Shown here: positions 1 to 9,600 of the stretch, one piece after another
How positions within the stretch are numbered: the stretch's first letter is position 1
Layout: each line of letters begins with the position of its first letter
Source: Pseudomonas sp. L5B5
GTDB taxonomy: Bacteria; Pseudomonadota; Gammaproteobacteria; Pseudomonadales; Pseudomonadaceae
Length of the DNA: 64,000 bases
Assembly: GCF_020520285.1 (NCBI RefSeq)
Contig: NZ_CP084742.1
Location: 1,178,001 to 1,242,000, forward strand
Direction of reading: 5' to 3'
Notes under the pieces: model-generated
Database searches by the model: none
The model's input: the letters and a program-made list of their open reading frames with translations, nothing else
Told to the model about the DNA's origin: nothing
Position numbers and translations under genes: made by a program

Positions 1-1438
1 TGGAGAAGTGATTGCGCAAAGTCCCCAGGTAACGCTTGGTGTAGGGGTACAGGCCAGCGTCCATGTGGTGCTGGATCACCTTGCGCTTGACCTCCAGGCT
101 CTCCATGGCCAGTTCCATCAGCTGGTCCAGGCGTTGCAGCAGGCCACCGACGTCGCCCTTGTACAGGTAGCCCAGGCGCGCGCAGTTGAGGGTCACCACG
201 CCCAGGGAGCCCGTCTGCTCCGCCGAGCCGAACAGCCCGCCACCGCGCTTGAGCAACTCGCGCACGTCCAGTTGCAGGCGGCAGCACATGGAGCGCACCT
301 GGTTGGGCTGCATGTCCGAGTTGAGGAAGTTCTGGAAGTACGGCAGCCCATAGCGGGCCGTCATCTCGAACAGCCGCTCGGCGTTGTCGCTGTCCCAGGG
401 GAAGTCATGGGTGATGTTGTAGGTGGGAATCGGAAAGGTGAACACCCGGCCCTTGGCGTCGCCGGCCTGCATCACCTCGATGTAGGCGCGGTTGATCAGG
501 TCCATTTCGGCTTGCAACTCGCCATAGGCGAAGGGCATCTCTTCACCGCCGATCAGCGGGATCTGCTCGCGCAAATCCTGCGGGCAGACCCAGTCGAAGG
601 TCAGGTTGGTGAACGGCGTCTGGGTGCCCCAGCGCGACGGCACGTTGAGGTTGTAGATGAATTCCTGGATGGCCTGGCGCACCTCCTCGAAGCCCAGCTG
701 GTCCTTGCGCACATAGGGTGCCAGGTACGTGTCGAAGGAACTGAAGGCCTGGGCCCCGGCCCATTCGTTCTGCAGGGTGCCGAGAAAATTGACCATCTGC
801 CCCAGGGCGCTGCCCAGGTGCCTGGGCGGCCCGGCCTCGACCCGCCCGGGCACGCCGTTGAGGCCCTCGTGCAAGAGGGTGCGCAGGGACCAGCCGGCGC
901 AGTAGCCAGCGAGCATGTCCAGGTCGTGGATATGCAGGTCGGCCTCGCGGTGGGCGCGGCCGATGGCTTCGCTGTAGACCTCGTCGAGCCAGTAGTTGGC
1001 GGTGACCTTGCCCGACACGTTGAGGATCAGCCCACCCAGGGAATAACCCTGGTTGGCATTGGCCTGTACCCGCCAGTCCTGGCGGTCGAGGTACTCGTTC
1101 ATCGAGGCCGCCACCTCCACCAGGGTCTTGCGATCGCGGCGCAAGCGTCCATGCTGTTCGCGGTAGACGATGTAGGCACGCAGCGAGAGGAAGTGCCCAG
1201 CGTCCATCAGCACCCGTTCGACCCGGTCCTGGATCTGTTCCACGTGCAGCCGCGGACAGCCTTCCAGATGGGCCAGGACCGCCGCCAGAAGGCCTTCGCT
1301 CTCGGCTTCGGCGTACTCGCCGGTAGCCTTGCCGGCAGCGATCAGCGCCTGGCGGATCTTGTCCGCGTCAAACGCCACCAGGCTGCCATCGCGCTTGTGC
1401 AGCCGGTTGTGCCCCACTTCGATCAGTGTGCTGTGCAT
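1..1438 (-). CDS. nrdD: Anaerobic ribonucleoside-triphosphate reductase NrdD, 5' part (3' end outside window)
   Basis: Class III ribonucleotide reductase, the oxygen-sensitive glycyl-radical enzyme that makes deoxyribonucleotides without O2. About 479 codons are visible, reading off the left edge. The N-terminus (MHSTLIEVGHNRLHKRDGSL) starts an ATP-cone allosteric domain of roughly 90 residues, followed by the NrdD catalytic barrel with conserved stretches such as HIHDLD, NLNVPSRWG, TFPIPTYNIT and NCARLGYL. The glycyl-radical C-terminus and any nrdG activase lie outside the window. The ATG at 1438 is preceded by AGGAGG in the CCAGGAGGATGA context, overlapping the start region closely. A perfect Anr/Dnr box lies about 92 bp upstream. 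The gene is open at the edge, so completeness cannot be judged. Confidence 0.93.
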   Translation of the reverse strand, partial: MHSTLIEVGHNRLHKRDGSLVAFDADKIRQALIAAGKATGEYAEAESEGLLAAVLAHLEGCPRLHVEQIQDRVERVLMDAGHFLSLRAYIVYREQHGRLRRDRKTLVEVAASMNEYLDRQDWRVQANANQGYSLGGLILNVSGKVTANYWLDEVYSEAIGRAHREADLHIHDLDMLAGYCAGWSLRTLLHEGLNGVPGRVEAGPPRHLGSALGQMVNFLGTLQNEWAGAQAFSSFDTYLAPYVRKDQLGFEEVRQAIQEFIYNLNVPSRWGTQTPFTNLTFDWVCPQDLREQIPLIGGEEMPFAYGELQAEMDLINRAYIEVMQAGDAKGRVFTFPIPTYNITHDFPWDSDNAERLFEMTARYGLPYFQNFLNSDMQPNQVRSMCCRLQLDVRELLKRGGGLFGSAEQTGSLGVVTLNCARLGYLYKGDVGGLLQRLDQLMELAMESLEVKRKVIQHHMDAGLYPYTKRYLGTLRNHFS

Positions 1439-1523
1439 TCATCCTCCTGGCACTACATATAGATGTTTTAAATATTGAAAACACAATATGCAGTGATCTT
1501 ACGAAGCATAAGGAGGATTGCCC

Positions 1524-1537
1524 TTGATCGTGATCAA
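1524..1537. promoter_or_regulatory. Anr/Dnr box upstream of nrdD
   Basis: TTGATCGTGATCAA matches the FNR-family consensus TTGAT-N4-ATCAA at every fixed position. Its centre is about 92 bp from the nrdD start. This fits anaerobic activation of nrdD by Anr or Dnr. No second gene starts close on the other side, so nrdD is the likely target. Confidence 0.85.
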
Positions 1538-1578
1538 GTATTTTCCGGGTTGGTTTATCTCTGGCTCAAGGCCCTTCC

Positions 1579-1772
1579 GTAGCCGCCGCCCCGCACCGCG
1601 AGGCTGCGTACGAGGCCGCAGGACTCGCCAGGCCGGCAACGCGATTCTGCAGGTGCTGCGAGGTGTCAGGCTTGACGGCCCTGCGGGCCGGTCGCAGCCT
1701 CGCTGCGCTTGGCAGCGGCTACAAGACATTTGCCACCTGTAGCCGCCGCCCCGCACCCCGAGGCTGCGTACG
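1579..1772. repeat. REP/BIME-like intergenic repeat between nrdD and moaA
   Basis: Two direct copies of a 34-bp unit beginning GTAGCCGCCGCCCCGCACC and ending GAGGCTGCGTACG occur at 1579-1612 and 1739-1772. Between them, at about 1694-1726, is an inverted relative (GCAGCCTCGCTGCGC...GGCAGCGGCTAC). Related units recur at 49932-50055 and 52282-52354. They look like Pseudomonas REP palindromes. No gene is visible in 1541-1779, and short reading frames there are spurious. Confidence 0.7.
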
Positions 1773-1779
1773 TGGCGCG

Positions 1780-2772
1780 TCAACCCCCGCTCATGTTCAT
1801 GAAACGCACCAGTTGCACCGCGCCTTGCGGGTCGAAGTCATGGCGCAGCGGCTTGCGCCGCAACGCCTGTTGCAGGGCGTCGATCAGCGGCGCGTCGTCC
1901 AGCGGATAACGGCGCAGCAGGCCACGCAAGTCCAGCGAGTCGTCCTGGCCCAGGCACAGCAACAGCTTGCCTTCGACGGTCAGGCGGACCCGGTTGCAGG
2001 TGGCGCAGAAGTTATGGCTGTTGGGTGAAATGAAACCGATGCGGGTTCGCGGATGCTCCACCAGACGCAGGTAGCGCGCCGGTCCGCCGCTGTTCTCGGC
2101 GCTGTCGAGCAAGGCATGGCGGCTGGCGATCACGCGGCGCACCTGGTCGCTGGAACAGAACGCCTCGCCCCGCGAGCGCCCCACCTCGCCCAGGGGCATT
2201 TCCTCGATGAAGGTGATGTCGATGCCCTGGTCGATGGCGTACTGCACCAGCGCCGGTACCTCATCGAAATTGCGCCCCTGCATTACCACGCAGTTGAGCT
2301 TGATCCCCTCGAACCCGGCCTCGCGCGCCGCCTCGATACCACGCAGCACCTGGTCCAGGTCACCGTTGCGGGTGATGGCCCGGAAGCGCTGGCCGTCCAG
2401 GCTGTCCAGGCTGATGTTCAGCCGGCGCACCCCGGCGTCGGCCAGCGGCCGGGCCAGGCGCTGCAACTGCGTGCCGTTGGTGGTCATCACCAGTTCGCGC
2501 AGCCCTGGCAAGGCAGCGATCTGCCGGCACAGCCCGACGATTCCCGGACGCACCAGCGGCTCGCCGCCGGTCAGGCGGATCTTGCGCACGCCCTGGCCGA
2601 CGAACAGCGTGGCCAGGCGCAGCAATTCCTCCAGGGTCAGCACCTGCTGGCGCGGCAGGAAGGTCATGTCGCTGGCCATGCAGTAGACACAACGCAAATC
2701 GCAGCGATCGGTCACCGACAGGCGCAGGTAGTCGATCTGCCGCCCGAAGCCGTCCTGCATCAGCTTGCCCAT
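1780..2772 (-). CDS. moaA: GTP 3',8-cyclase MoaA
   Basis: Radical-SAM enzyme of the first step of molybdopterin synthesis, converting GTP to cyclic dehydro-GTP; it supplies cofactor for NarG. The 330-residue product has the radical-SAM motif CDLRCVYC near residues 25-32, GGEP further on, the C-terminal second cluster motif CATCNR with a later Cys (LLLCLG), and ends in the typical GG. The start at 2772 is chosen because AGGAGC lies just upstream, whereas an upstream in-frame start would run into the preceding ppiC gene. It is the last gene of the narK1K2GHJI-ppiC-moaA operon, 10 bp after ppiC, which suggests co-induction with nitrate reductase. Confidence 0.95.
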   Translation of the reverse strand: MGKLMQDGFGRQIDYLRLSVTDRCDLRCVYCMASDMTFLPRQQVLTLEELLRLATLFVGQGVRKIRLTGGEPLVRPGIVGLCRQIAALPGLRELVMTTNGTQLQRLARPLADAGVRRLNISLDSLDGQRFRAITRNGDLDQVLRGIEAAREAGFEGIKLNCVVMQGRNFDEVPALVQYAIDQGIDITFIEEMPLGEVGRSRGEAFCSSDQVRRVIASRHALLDSAENSGGPARYLRLVEHPRTRIGFISPNSHNFCATCNRVRLTVEGKLLLCLGQDDSLDLRGLLRRYPLDDAPLIDALQQALRRKPLRHDFDPQGAVQLVRFMNMSGG

Positions 2773-2782
2773 GGTCCTGCTC

Positions 2783-3706
2783 CTATTGCACCAGCGGCGA
2801 ATCGGCACCCTGCAGGCGAATGCCGCGGATATCCGCGGCGCCGACCAGGGTCTGCAGGTACTGCACCACCGCCTTCTGCCACACCCCTTGCTGCAGTTGG
2901 GTGCGGATCGCCGTGGCCACCGCCTCGTAAGGCAAGGGCTGGCCCTCGATGCGCTGGTCGACGCTCAGCACGTGCCAGCCATAACGACTTTCCAGTGGCT
3001 TGGCCGACAACCCCGGGGCCAGGGTGAACAACTGGCGCTCCAGCTCAGGCACGGTCTGGCCCTTGCTGATCTGCCCCAGCTCGCCCCCCTGTTCCTTGGA
3101 CGGGCAGGCCGAATACTTGCGCGCCAGTTCTGCGAACTGCTCGGGGAACTGCGCCAGTCTTTCGCAGAGGATCTGCGCCTGGTCCAACGCCTGGCTGCGC
3201 GCCTGGGCATCGTCCGGGGCACATTCGAGCAGGATGTGGCGCACGGCCAGCAGCGGCGCGCTGTGAAAGCGTCCACGGTTGCTGGTGAAGTAGCGCTGGC
3301 AGCTGGCCTCGTCGCACTCGGGCACCTGCACCTCATGTTCCAGCAGCAGGCGGGTGGCCGCCTCCTCCTGGTTCTCGCCGGCACCGAGCCGGGCCTGCAG
3401 GCCCAGCTCGGCGATCCGCTGCTGCAACAGCTCGCGGATCACCAGGGCCCTGGCGGCCATGAACACCGCCTCCTGGCGGTCGGCCGCCGGGTGATATTGC
3501 AGCTCCTGGGCCATGGCCTGGGGCTCGATCAGGGTGCCATTGACACTGACCACCGGCCATTCCTGCTCACTGCTGGCAATCAGCTGCGGTGTGATCTCCA
3601 CCGCCAGCTCCGGGTCCTGGCTAGCCGCCTGGGGCGGGTGCACCGCCGAGGAGGAACAGCCGCCATTACCACCACCATTACCGCCACATCCGCATCCACT
3701 GGTCAT
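2783..3706 (-). CDS. PpiC-type peptidyl-prolyl isomerase of the nar operon
   Basis: Parvulin-family prolyl isomerase, 307 residues. Residues about 165-265 form the rotamase core (VRHILLE, GGELG, GWHVL). The N-terminus is unusual: it has no signal peptide and begins with a Gly/Cys/Asn-rich tail, [20 protein letters not shown]. The location immediately after narI, before moaA, matches the nar operons of other pseudomonads and suggests a folding role in nitrate-reductase maturation in the cytoplasm. That role is inferred from position only. The ATG at 3706 follows a strong GAGGAGG ribosome site; a longer in-frame start at 3772 would overlap narI and is less likely. Confidence 0.9.
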   Translation of the reverse strand: MTSGCGCGGNGGGNGGCSSSAVHPPQAASQDPELAVEITPQLIASSEQEWPVVSVNGTLIEPQAMAQELQYHPAADRQEAVFMAARALVIRELLQQRIAELGLQARLGAGENQEEAATRLLLEHEVQVPECDEASCQRYFTSNRGRFHSAPLLAVRHILLECAPDDAQARSQALDQAQILCERLAQFPEQFAELARKYSACPSKEQGGELGQISKGQTVPELERQLFTLAPGLSAKPLESRYGWHVLSVDQRIEGQPLPYEAVATAIRTQLQQGVWQKAVVQYLQTLVGAADIRGIRLQGADSPLVQ

Positions 3707-3716
3707 GGTCGCCTCC

Positions 3717-4397
3717 TCAGGCTTTCTGCCGCACGATTTGATAACGCCGCCCCAGGTACCACACCGGCGCACTGACGATGTGCACCAGGCGGGTGAAGGG
3801 GAACAGCACGAACAGGGTCAGGCCCAGCAGCACATGCAGCTTGTACACCAGGCTCACCGGGGCGATGGCCGCCGCCGCTTCCACCGGCCGCAGCAGCACG
3901 GTGTGCTGTGCCCAGTCGGCGAGCATCACCATCACCGAACCGTCCATGTGTCCGGTGGAGGCGACGATGGTCAGCAAGCCCAGCACCAATTGGGCCAGCA
4001 GCACCAGCAGGATCAGGATGTCCGAAGGGCTGGAAGTCGCCCGCACCCGCGGATCGCTCAGGCGCCGCTTGATCAGCAGCACCAGGCCCAGCAGGCACAG
4101 GAGGCCGAAGAAGCCGCCGGAGACCATCGCCAGCAACTGCTTGTGCTCGGTGCTGATCACATGGTGATAGACCGAGGCCGGGGTCAGCAGGCCGACGAAA
4201 TGCCCAGCCAGGACGAACAGCACGCCGATGTGAAACAGGTTGCTCGCCAGCCGCATGCCACGGCTGGAGAGCATCTGGCTGGAGCCGGCCTTCCAGGTGT
4301 ACTGGGACAGGTCGAACCGCGCCCAGCTGCCCAGCAGGCAGATCGCCAGGGCCACATAGGGGTACACCCCGAACAGCAACAGGTTCCACTTAGACAT
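3717..4397 (-). CDS. narI: Respiratory nitrate reductase gamma subunit NarI (cytochrome b)
   Basis: Membrane cytochrome b subunit that oxidises quinol and passes electrons through two b hemes to NarH. The 226-residue protein has five predicted membrane helices, with the heme-binding histidines typical of NarI in helix 2 (LFHIGVLFVLAGHFVG) and helix 5 (KLHVLLG and RLVHI). The start at 4397 overlaps the end of narJ by 8 bp, giving translational coupling. The C-terminus is arginine-rich and cytoplasmic. It lies in the narGHJI operon in the normal order. Confidence 0.96.
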   Translation of the reverse strand: MSKWNLLLFGVYPYVALAICLLGSWARFDLSQYTWKAGSSQMLSSRGMRLASNLFHIGVLFVLAGHFVGLLTPASVYHHVISTEHKQLLAMVSGGFFGLLCLLGLVLLIKRRLSDPRVRATSSPSDILILLVLLAQLVLGLLTIVASTGHMDGSVMVMLADWAQHTVLLRPVEAAAAIAPVSLVYKLHVLLGLTLFVLFPFTRLVHIVSAPVWYLGRRYQIVRQKA

Positions 4398-5145
4398 TAC
4401 CCACCTCCCCGGCCGGCTTGCGGGCCAGCCCTTGATCCTGAAAATCCACCCAGTGCAGCGGCACCGCGCTTTCCTCCCGGGGCTTGCCCGGCGCACTGGC
4501 CTGCCCGGCACAACGGTCCTGCTGTTCGGCCTGGAGAAAGTCCACCGCCTCTTCCTCCCAGATCTTGTCCAGGGCCTCCAGGGAATCGTCGCGCTGCTCC
4601 GCCGCCACCTGCTCGCGCAAGTCGGCCACGGCCTGGTGCGGTTCGGCGCCGGCAATCTGCAACAACGCACGGAAGCAGCTGGCATACAGGCTCTCGCGTT
4701 CCTCCAGGCGGGCCGCCAGCAGTGCCAGCAGGTGCGCGACATCGGCCAGGCCCTCGCGCGCTTCCAGCTCATCGCGGGTCGACAGGTATTCCAGGTACAG
4801 CGGGATGTAGTCCGGCAGCTCCTTGACGCCCAGGGCGAAACCCGCCGCCTCGTACTGGGCCAGCAGGTCGACCATGGCCTGGCCACGGTCGCGGGATTCG
4901 CCATGCACATGCTCGAACAGCAGCAGCGACAGCGAGCGGCCCCGGCCGAACAGGGCGCCGTAGTGTTCCTGGCGGTCCATCAGGTCGTTGTTGCTGATCA
5001 GTTCCAGCAGCTCGAACAACCCCCCGCGCTGGCGCGGGCTGATTTCCCGGGCCTGGATGATCGCTTGTTCCAGCTCGTCACGGCCGTCGACCAGCTCCTG
5101 GGTCGGGTAGTCGAGCAGCAGTGAAATCACCTTGAGAATGCGCAT
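4390..5145 (-). CDS. narJ: Nitrate reductase assembly chaperone NarJ
   Basis: Cytoplasmic TorD/NarJ-family chaperone, 251 residues, needed to insert molybdenum cofactor and the FS0 cluster into NarG before membrane docking. The helical core includes LLDYPTQEL near the N-terminus, HVHGESRDRGQAMVDL and ELPDYIPLYLEYLS, both family hallmarks. The start at 5145 lies 2 bp after the narH stop, and the end overlaps narI. A longer upstream start would run into narH. Confidence 0.95.
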   Translation of the reverse strand: MRILKVISLLLDYPTQELVDGRDELEQAIIQAREISPRQRGGLFELLELISNNDLMDRQEHYGALFGRGRSLSLLLFEHVHGESRDRGQAMVDLLAQYEAAGFALGVKELPDYIPLYLEYLSTRDELEAREGLADVAHLLALLAARLEERESLYASCFRALLQIAGAEPHQAVADLREQVAAEQRDDSLEALDKIWEEEAVDFLQAEQQDRCAGQASAPGKPREESAVPLHWVDFQDQGLARKPAGEVGNV

Positions 5146-5147
5146 GG

Positions 5148-6686
5148 TCAGTCCTCCCACAACTGGACGGTCTTGATGATGTCGCGGCGGTTGGCCTTCT
5201 TCGCGCCGAACAGGTTGGTGTCCGAACTGCCGCTGCAACCGCTGCCGAAACTGAAGCCGCAGCCCGAACGTTCGGCGAAGGCGTCACTCATCGCCTCCTC
5301 GCGATGGGCACTGGGCACCACGTAGCGGTCTTCGTAGTTGGCAATGGCCAGGTAGCGGTACATCTCCTCCACCTGGGCCACGCTCAGGCCGACGTCGGCC
5401 AGGACCTGCAAGTCCGGCGTGCCCTCCACCTGTTCCGAGCGCTTGTAGGCGCGCATGGCCAGCAGGCGCTTGAGCGCGCGCCTGACCGGTTGTTCGTCAC
5501 CGGCGGTCAGCAGGTTGGCCAGGTAGCGCAGCGGGATGCGCAGGCTGTCGACATCCGGGATCACCCCGCTCATGCCCACGGTGCCGGCTGCGGCAGCGTT
5601 CTGGATCGGCGACAGCGGCGGCACGTACCAGACCATCGGCAAGGTGCGGTACTCCGGATGCAAGGGCAGCGCCAGCTGCCAGTCCACGGCCATCTTGTAC
5701 ACCGGCGAGCGCTGCGCGGCGTCGAGCACCGATTGCGGCACGCCATCGGCCAGGGCCTGGCGGATCACCGCCGGGTCATGGGGATCGAGGAAGATCTCCA
5801 GCTGCTTCTGGTACAGGTCCTGCTCGTTGGCAGTGCTGGCCACTTCGCTGATGCGGTCGGCGTCGTACAGCAGCACGCCCAGGTAGCGAATGCGCCCGAC
5901 GCAGGTCTCGGCGCAGACGGTGGGCATGCCGGCTTCGATCCGCGGGTAGCAGAAGATGCACTTCTCGGACTTGCCGCTCTTCCAGTTGAAATAGATCTTC
6001 TTGTACGGGCAGCCGCTGATGCACATGCGCCAACCGCGGCACTTTTCCTGGTCGATCAGGACGATCCCGTCTTCTTCACGCTTGTAGATCGCCCCGCTCG
6101 GGCAGGACGCCGCGCAGGCCGGGTTCAGGCAGTGCTCGCACAGGCGCGGCAGGTACATCATGAAAGTGTTTTCATACTCGCCGTAGATGTCCGCCTGGAT
6201 CTGGTCGAAGTTGCGGTCCTTGCGGCGCTTGGCGAACTCGCTGCCCAGGATTTCCTCCCAGTTGGGGCCCCACTCGATCTTTTCCATGCGCTTGCCCGAC
6301 ACCAGCGAACGCGGACGCGCGGTGGGCTGGTGGTTGCCCGAAGGCGCGGTGTGCAGGTGCTGGTAGTCGAAGTCGAACGGCTCGTAGTAGTCGTCCAGGC
6401 CAGGCAGCTCGGGGTTGGCGAAGATATTCGCCAGCACCCGGAACTTGCCACCGATGCGCGGGTTGATCGAGCCATTGGCGTTGCGCACCCAGCCGCCCTT
6501 CCACTTGTCCTGGTTCTCCCATTCCTTGGGGTAGCCGATCCCGGGCTTGGTCTCGACGTTGTTGAACCAGGCGTACTCCATGCCTTCGCGGCTGGTCCAG
6601 ACGTTCTTGCAGGTGACCGAGCAGGTGTGGCAGCCGATGCATTTGTCCAGGTTCAGGACCATGCCGATTTGCGAACGGATCTTCAT
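5148..6686 (-). CDS. narH: Respiratory nitrate reductase beta subunit NarH
   Basis: Iron-sulfur electron-transfer subunit linking NarI hemes to NarG; 512 residues. Four cysteine groups are visible: C16-x2-C19-x2-C22-x3-C26 at the N-terminus, CEHCLNPACAASCP, CRGWRMCISGCP, and CIFC...CAETC. In CRGWRMC a tryptophan replaces one cysteine, which is the known ligand set of the 3Fe-4S cluster. The start at 6686 is supported by GAGGAG 8 bp upstream. It is separated from narG by 11 bp. The C-terminal tail is Gly/Ser/Cys-rich before the final LWED. Confidence 0.97.
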   Translation of the reverse strand: MKIRSQIGMVLNLDKCIGCHTCSVTCKNVWTSREGMEYAWFNNVETKPGIGYPKEWENQDKWKGGWVRNANGSINPRIGGKFRVLANIFANPELPGLDDYYEPFDFDYQHLHTAPSGNHQPTARPRSLVSGKRMEKIEWGPNWEEILGSEFAKRRKDRNFDQIQADIYGEYENTFMMYLPRLCEHCLNPACAASCPSGAIYKREEDGIVLIDQEKCRGWRMCISGCPYKKIYFNWKSGKSEKCIFCYPRIEAGMPTVCAETCVGRIRYLGVLLYDADRISEVASTANEQDLYQKQLEIFLDPHDPAVIRQALADGVPQSVLDAAQRSPVYKMAVDWQLALPLHPEYRTLPMVWYVPPLSPIQNAAAAGTVGMSGVIPDVDSLRIPLRYLANLLTAGDEQPVRRALKRLLAMRAYKRSEQVEGTPDLQVLADVGLSVAQVEEMYRYLAIANYEDRYVVPSAHREEAMSDAFAERSGCGFSFGSGCSGSSDTNLFGAKKANRRDIIKTVQLWED

Positions 6687-6697
6687 GACTGCACTCC

Positions 6698-9600
6698 TCA
6701 TTCCATCTCGGTGGGCAACGGTTGTGGCAGCTCATCGCCACGGGAACCGTCGAGCCAGTCGACCTCGGCCATCTTGCGCACCACGACGAACTCGTCGCGG
6801 TTGCAACCGACCGTGCCGTAATAGTTGAAACCGTAGGCCTGCTGGGCATAGCCGCCGATCATGTGGGTAGGCTTGAGCACCACCCGGGTCACCGAGTTGT
6901 GGTGGCCGCCACGGGTGCCGGTGGTCTCGGAACCGGGCACGTTCACGATCCTCTCCTGGGCGTGGTACATCATCACCATGCCCTCCTTGACCCGCTGGCT
7001 GACCACCGCCCGGGCAGTCGCCGCACCGTTGGCGTTGAAGCACTCGATCCAGTCGTTGTCCTCGATGCCGGCACGCTTGGCGTCGATCTCCGAGAGCCAG
7101 ACGATCGGCCCGCCGCGGCTCAGGGTGAGCATCAGCAGGTTGTCGCTGTAGGTGCTGTGGATCCCCCACTTCTGGTGCGGGGTGATCCAGTTGAGGACGA
7201 TCTCCGGGTTGCCGTTGGCGCGCTTGCCCTTCACCGCCTCGATGGTCCGGGTGTCCACCGGTGGCCGGTAGCTCATCAACTGCTCGCCGAAGGCCTGCAT
7301 CCAGGGGTGGTCCTGGTAGAACTGCTGGCGACCGGTGATGGTGCGCCACGGGATGTTCTCGTGGACGTTGGTGTAGCCGGCGTTGTAGCTCACGTGATCG
7401 TCTTCCAGGCCGGACCAGGTCGGGCTGGAGATGATCTTGCGCGGCTGGGCCTGGATATCGCGGAAGCGGATCGCCTCATGGGCCTTGGATTGCGCCAGGT
7501 GGCTGTGGTCGATACCGGTGAACCGCGACAGGGCTTCCCAGGCCTTGAGCGCCACGCGGCCGTTGGTTTCCGGCGCCAGGGACAGCACCACTTCGGCGGC
7601 GTCGATGGCGGTGTCGATCTTCGGCCGGCCCTGGCTGATGCCCGCCTCCTGCTCGCGGTAGTTCAAGTCGCCGAGCAGCTGCACTTCCTCCTCGGTGTTC
7701 CAGTTGATGCCCTTGCCGCCGTTGCCGAATTTTTCCAGCAACGGGCCCAGGGAGGTGAACTGCTTGTAGATGTTCGGGTAGTTGCGCTCCACCACTTGCA
7801 GGTTCGGCGCGTTCCTGCCCGGCTGCGGTGCCACCCCGGCGGTTTTCCAGTCGCTGCCGCCGAAGGGCTGGGCCAGCTCGCCGACGCTGTCATGCAGCAG
7901 CGGCACGGTGACCAGGTCCTGTTCGACCCCCAGGTGACCTTCGCTCATCTCGGAGAAGGCCTTGGCGATGCTCTTGTAGATTTCCCAGTCGGTACGCGAC
8001 TCCCAGGCCGGGTCGATGGCCGCCGACAGCGGGTGGATGAAGGGGTGCATGTCCGAGGTGTTCATGTCGTCCTTCTCGTACCAGGTCGCGGTCGGCAGGA
8101 CGATGTCGGAGTACACGCAGGTCGAGGACATGCGGAAATCCAGGGTGGTGACCAGGTCCAGCTTGCCGGTCGGGCCCTGCTCGACCCATTCGGCTTCCCC
8201 GGGCTTGCAGTCGCCGGACTGGCCGATGTCCTCGTTCATCACGCCGTTGCGGGTGCCCAGCAGGTACTTGAGCATGTACTCGTGGCCCTTGCCGGAGGAG
8301 CCCAGCAGGTTGGAGCGCCAGATGAACATGTTGCGCGGGAAGTTGGCCGGGTTGTCGGGCTGTTCGCAGGCAAAGCGCAGGCTGCCGTCCTGCCAGCCCT
8401 TGACCACGTAATCCTTGGGCGCCATGCCGGCCGCGGCGGCGTCGCGGCAGATGTGCAGCGGGTTGACGCTGAACTGCGGCGAGCTGGGCAGCCAGCCGGC
8501 GCGCTCGGCGCGGATGTTGTAGTCCAGGGCGTGCTCGGGGAACTGGCTCTTGTCGGCCAGCGGCGAGAGCACGTCGTGCATGTTCATCTTCTCGTGGCGC
8601 CACTGCGAGCTGTGGGCATAGAAGAAGCTGGTGCCGTTCATCTGCCGTGGCGGCCGGCTCCAGTCCAGGCCGAAGGTCAGGGGCAGCCAGCCGCATTGCG
8701 GGCGCAGTTTTTCCTGGCCGACGTAGTGGGCCCAGCCGCCACCGGTCTGGCCGATGCAGCCGCAGAGCATGAGCATGTTGATCAGCCCGCGGTAGCTCAT
8801 GTCCATGTGGTACCAGTGGTTGAGCGCCGCGCCGAGGATGATCATCGAACGGCCACGGGTCTTGTCGGCGTTCTCGGCGAACTCCCGGGCGATCTGGATC
8901 GCCTTCTCGCGGCTGACGCCGGTGATCTGCTCTTGCCAGGCCGGGGTCCCGGGCACGCTGGCATCGTCGTAGTCGCGGGCAACGTTGGCGCCGCCCAGGC
9001 CACGGTCGATGGCCAGGTTGGCCGCCGACAGGTCGAACACCGTGGCCACCTTGACCTGGCTGCCATCGGCCAGGGTCAGGTTGTGCACCGGCACCCGGCG
9101 AAACTGCACGGCGTCACCGGCCACATGCTGGAAGTGTTCCTGGGACTCACCGGCGAAGTAGGGAAATGCCACTTCGGCGACGTCGCCGCCGATCAGGCTC
9201 AGGCGCAGGTCGATCTCGCGGCCGTCGGTGCCTTCACGGGGCAGGATGTTCCACTTGCCCTGCTCGCCCCAGCGATAGCCGATCGAGCCCTGGGGTGAAA
9301 CCAGCTGGCCATCGGCGTCGAGGGCGATGGTCTTCCATTCGGGGTTGTTGTCCTGGCCCAGGTTGTCGGCCAGGTCCGAGGCCCGCAGGAAGCGGTCCGG
9401 CTGATAGCCGGCACCCGGCGCGGTGCCGAGCATCGGCTTGAGCAGCACCAGCACGGGCAGGTCGGTGTAGCGCTTGGCGTATTCGGTGAAATAGGTGCTG
9501 GGCCGATCCAGGTGAAATTCCTTGAAGATCACATGGTTGAAGGCCTGGGCCAGCGCGGCGTCGGTGCCCTGCTTGGGGTTGAGCCACAGATCGGTGAGCT

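Noticed and set aside
8..1462. 484-codon open frame on the plus strand
   Set aside because: It is antisense to nrdD, whose minus-strand protein is clearly recognisable and open at the window edge.
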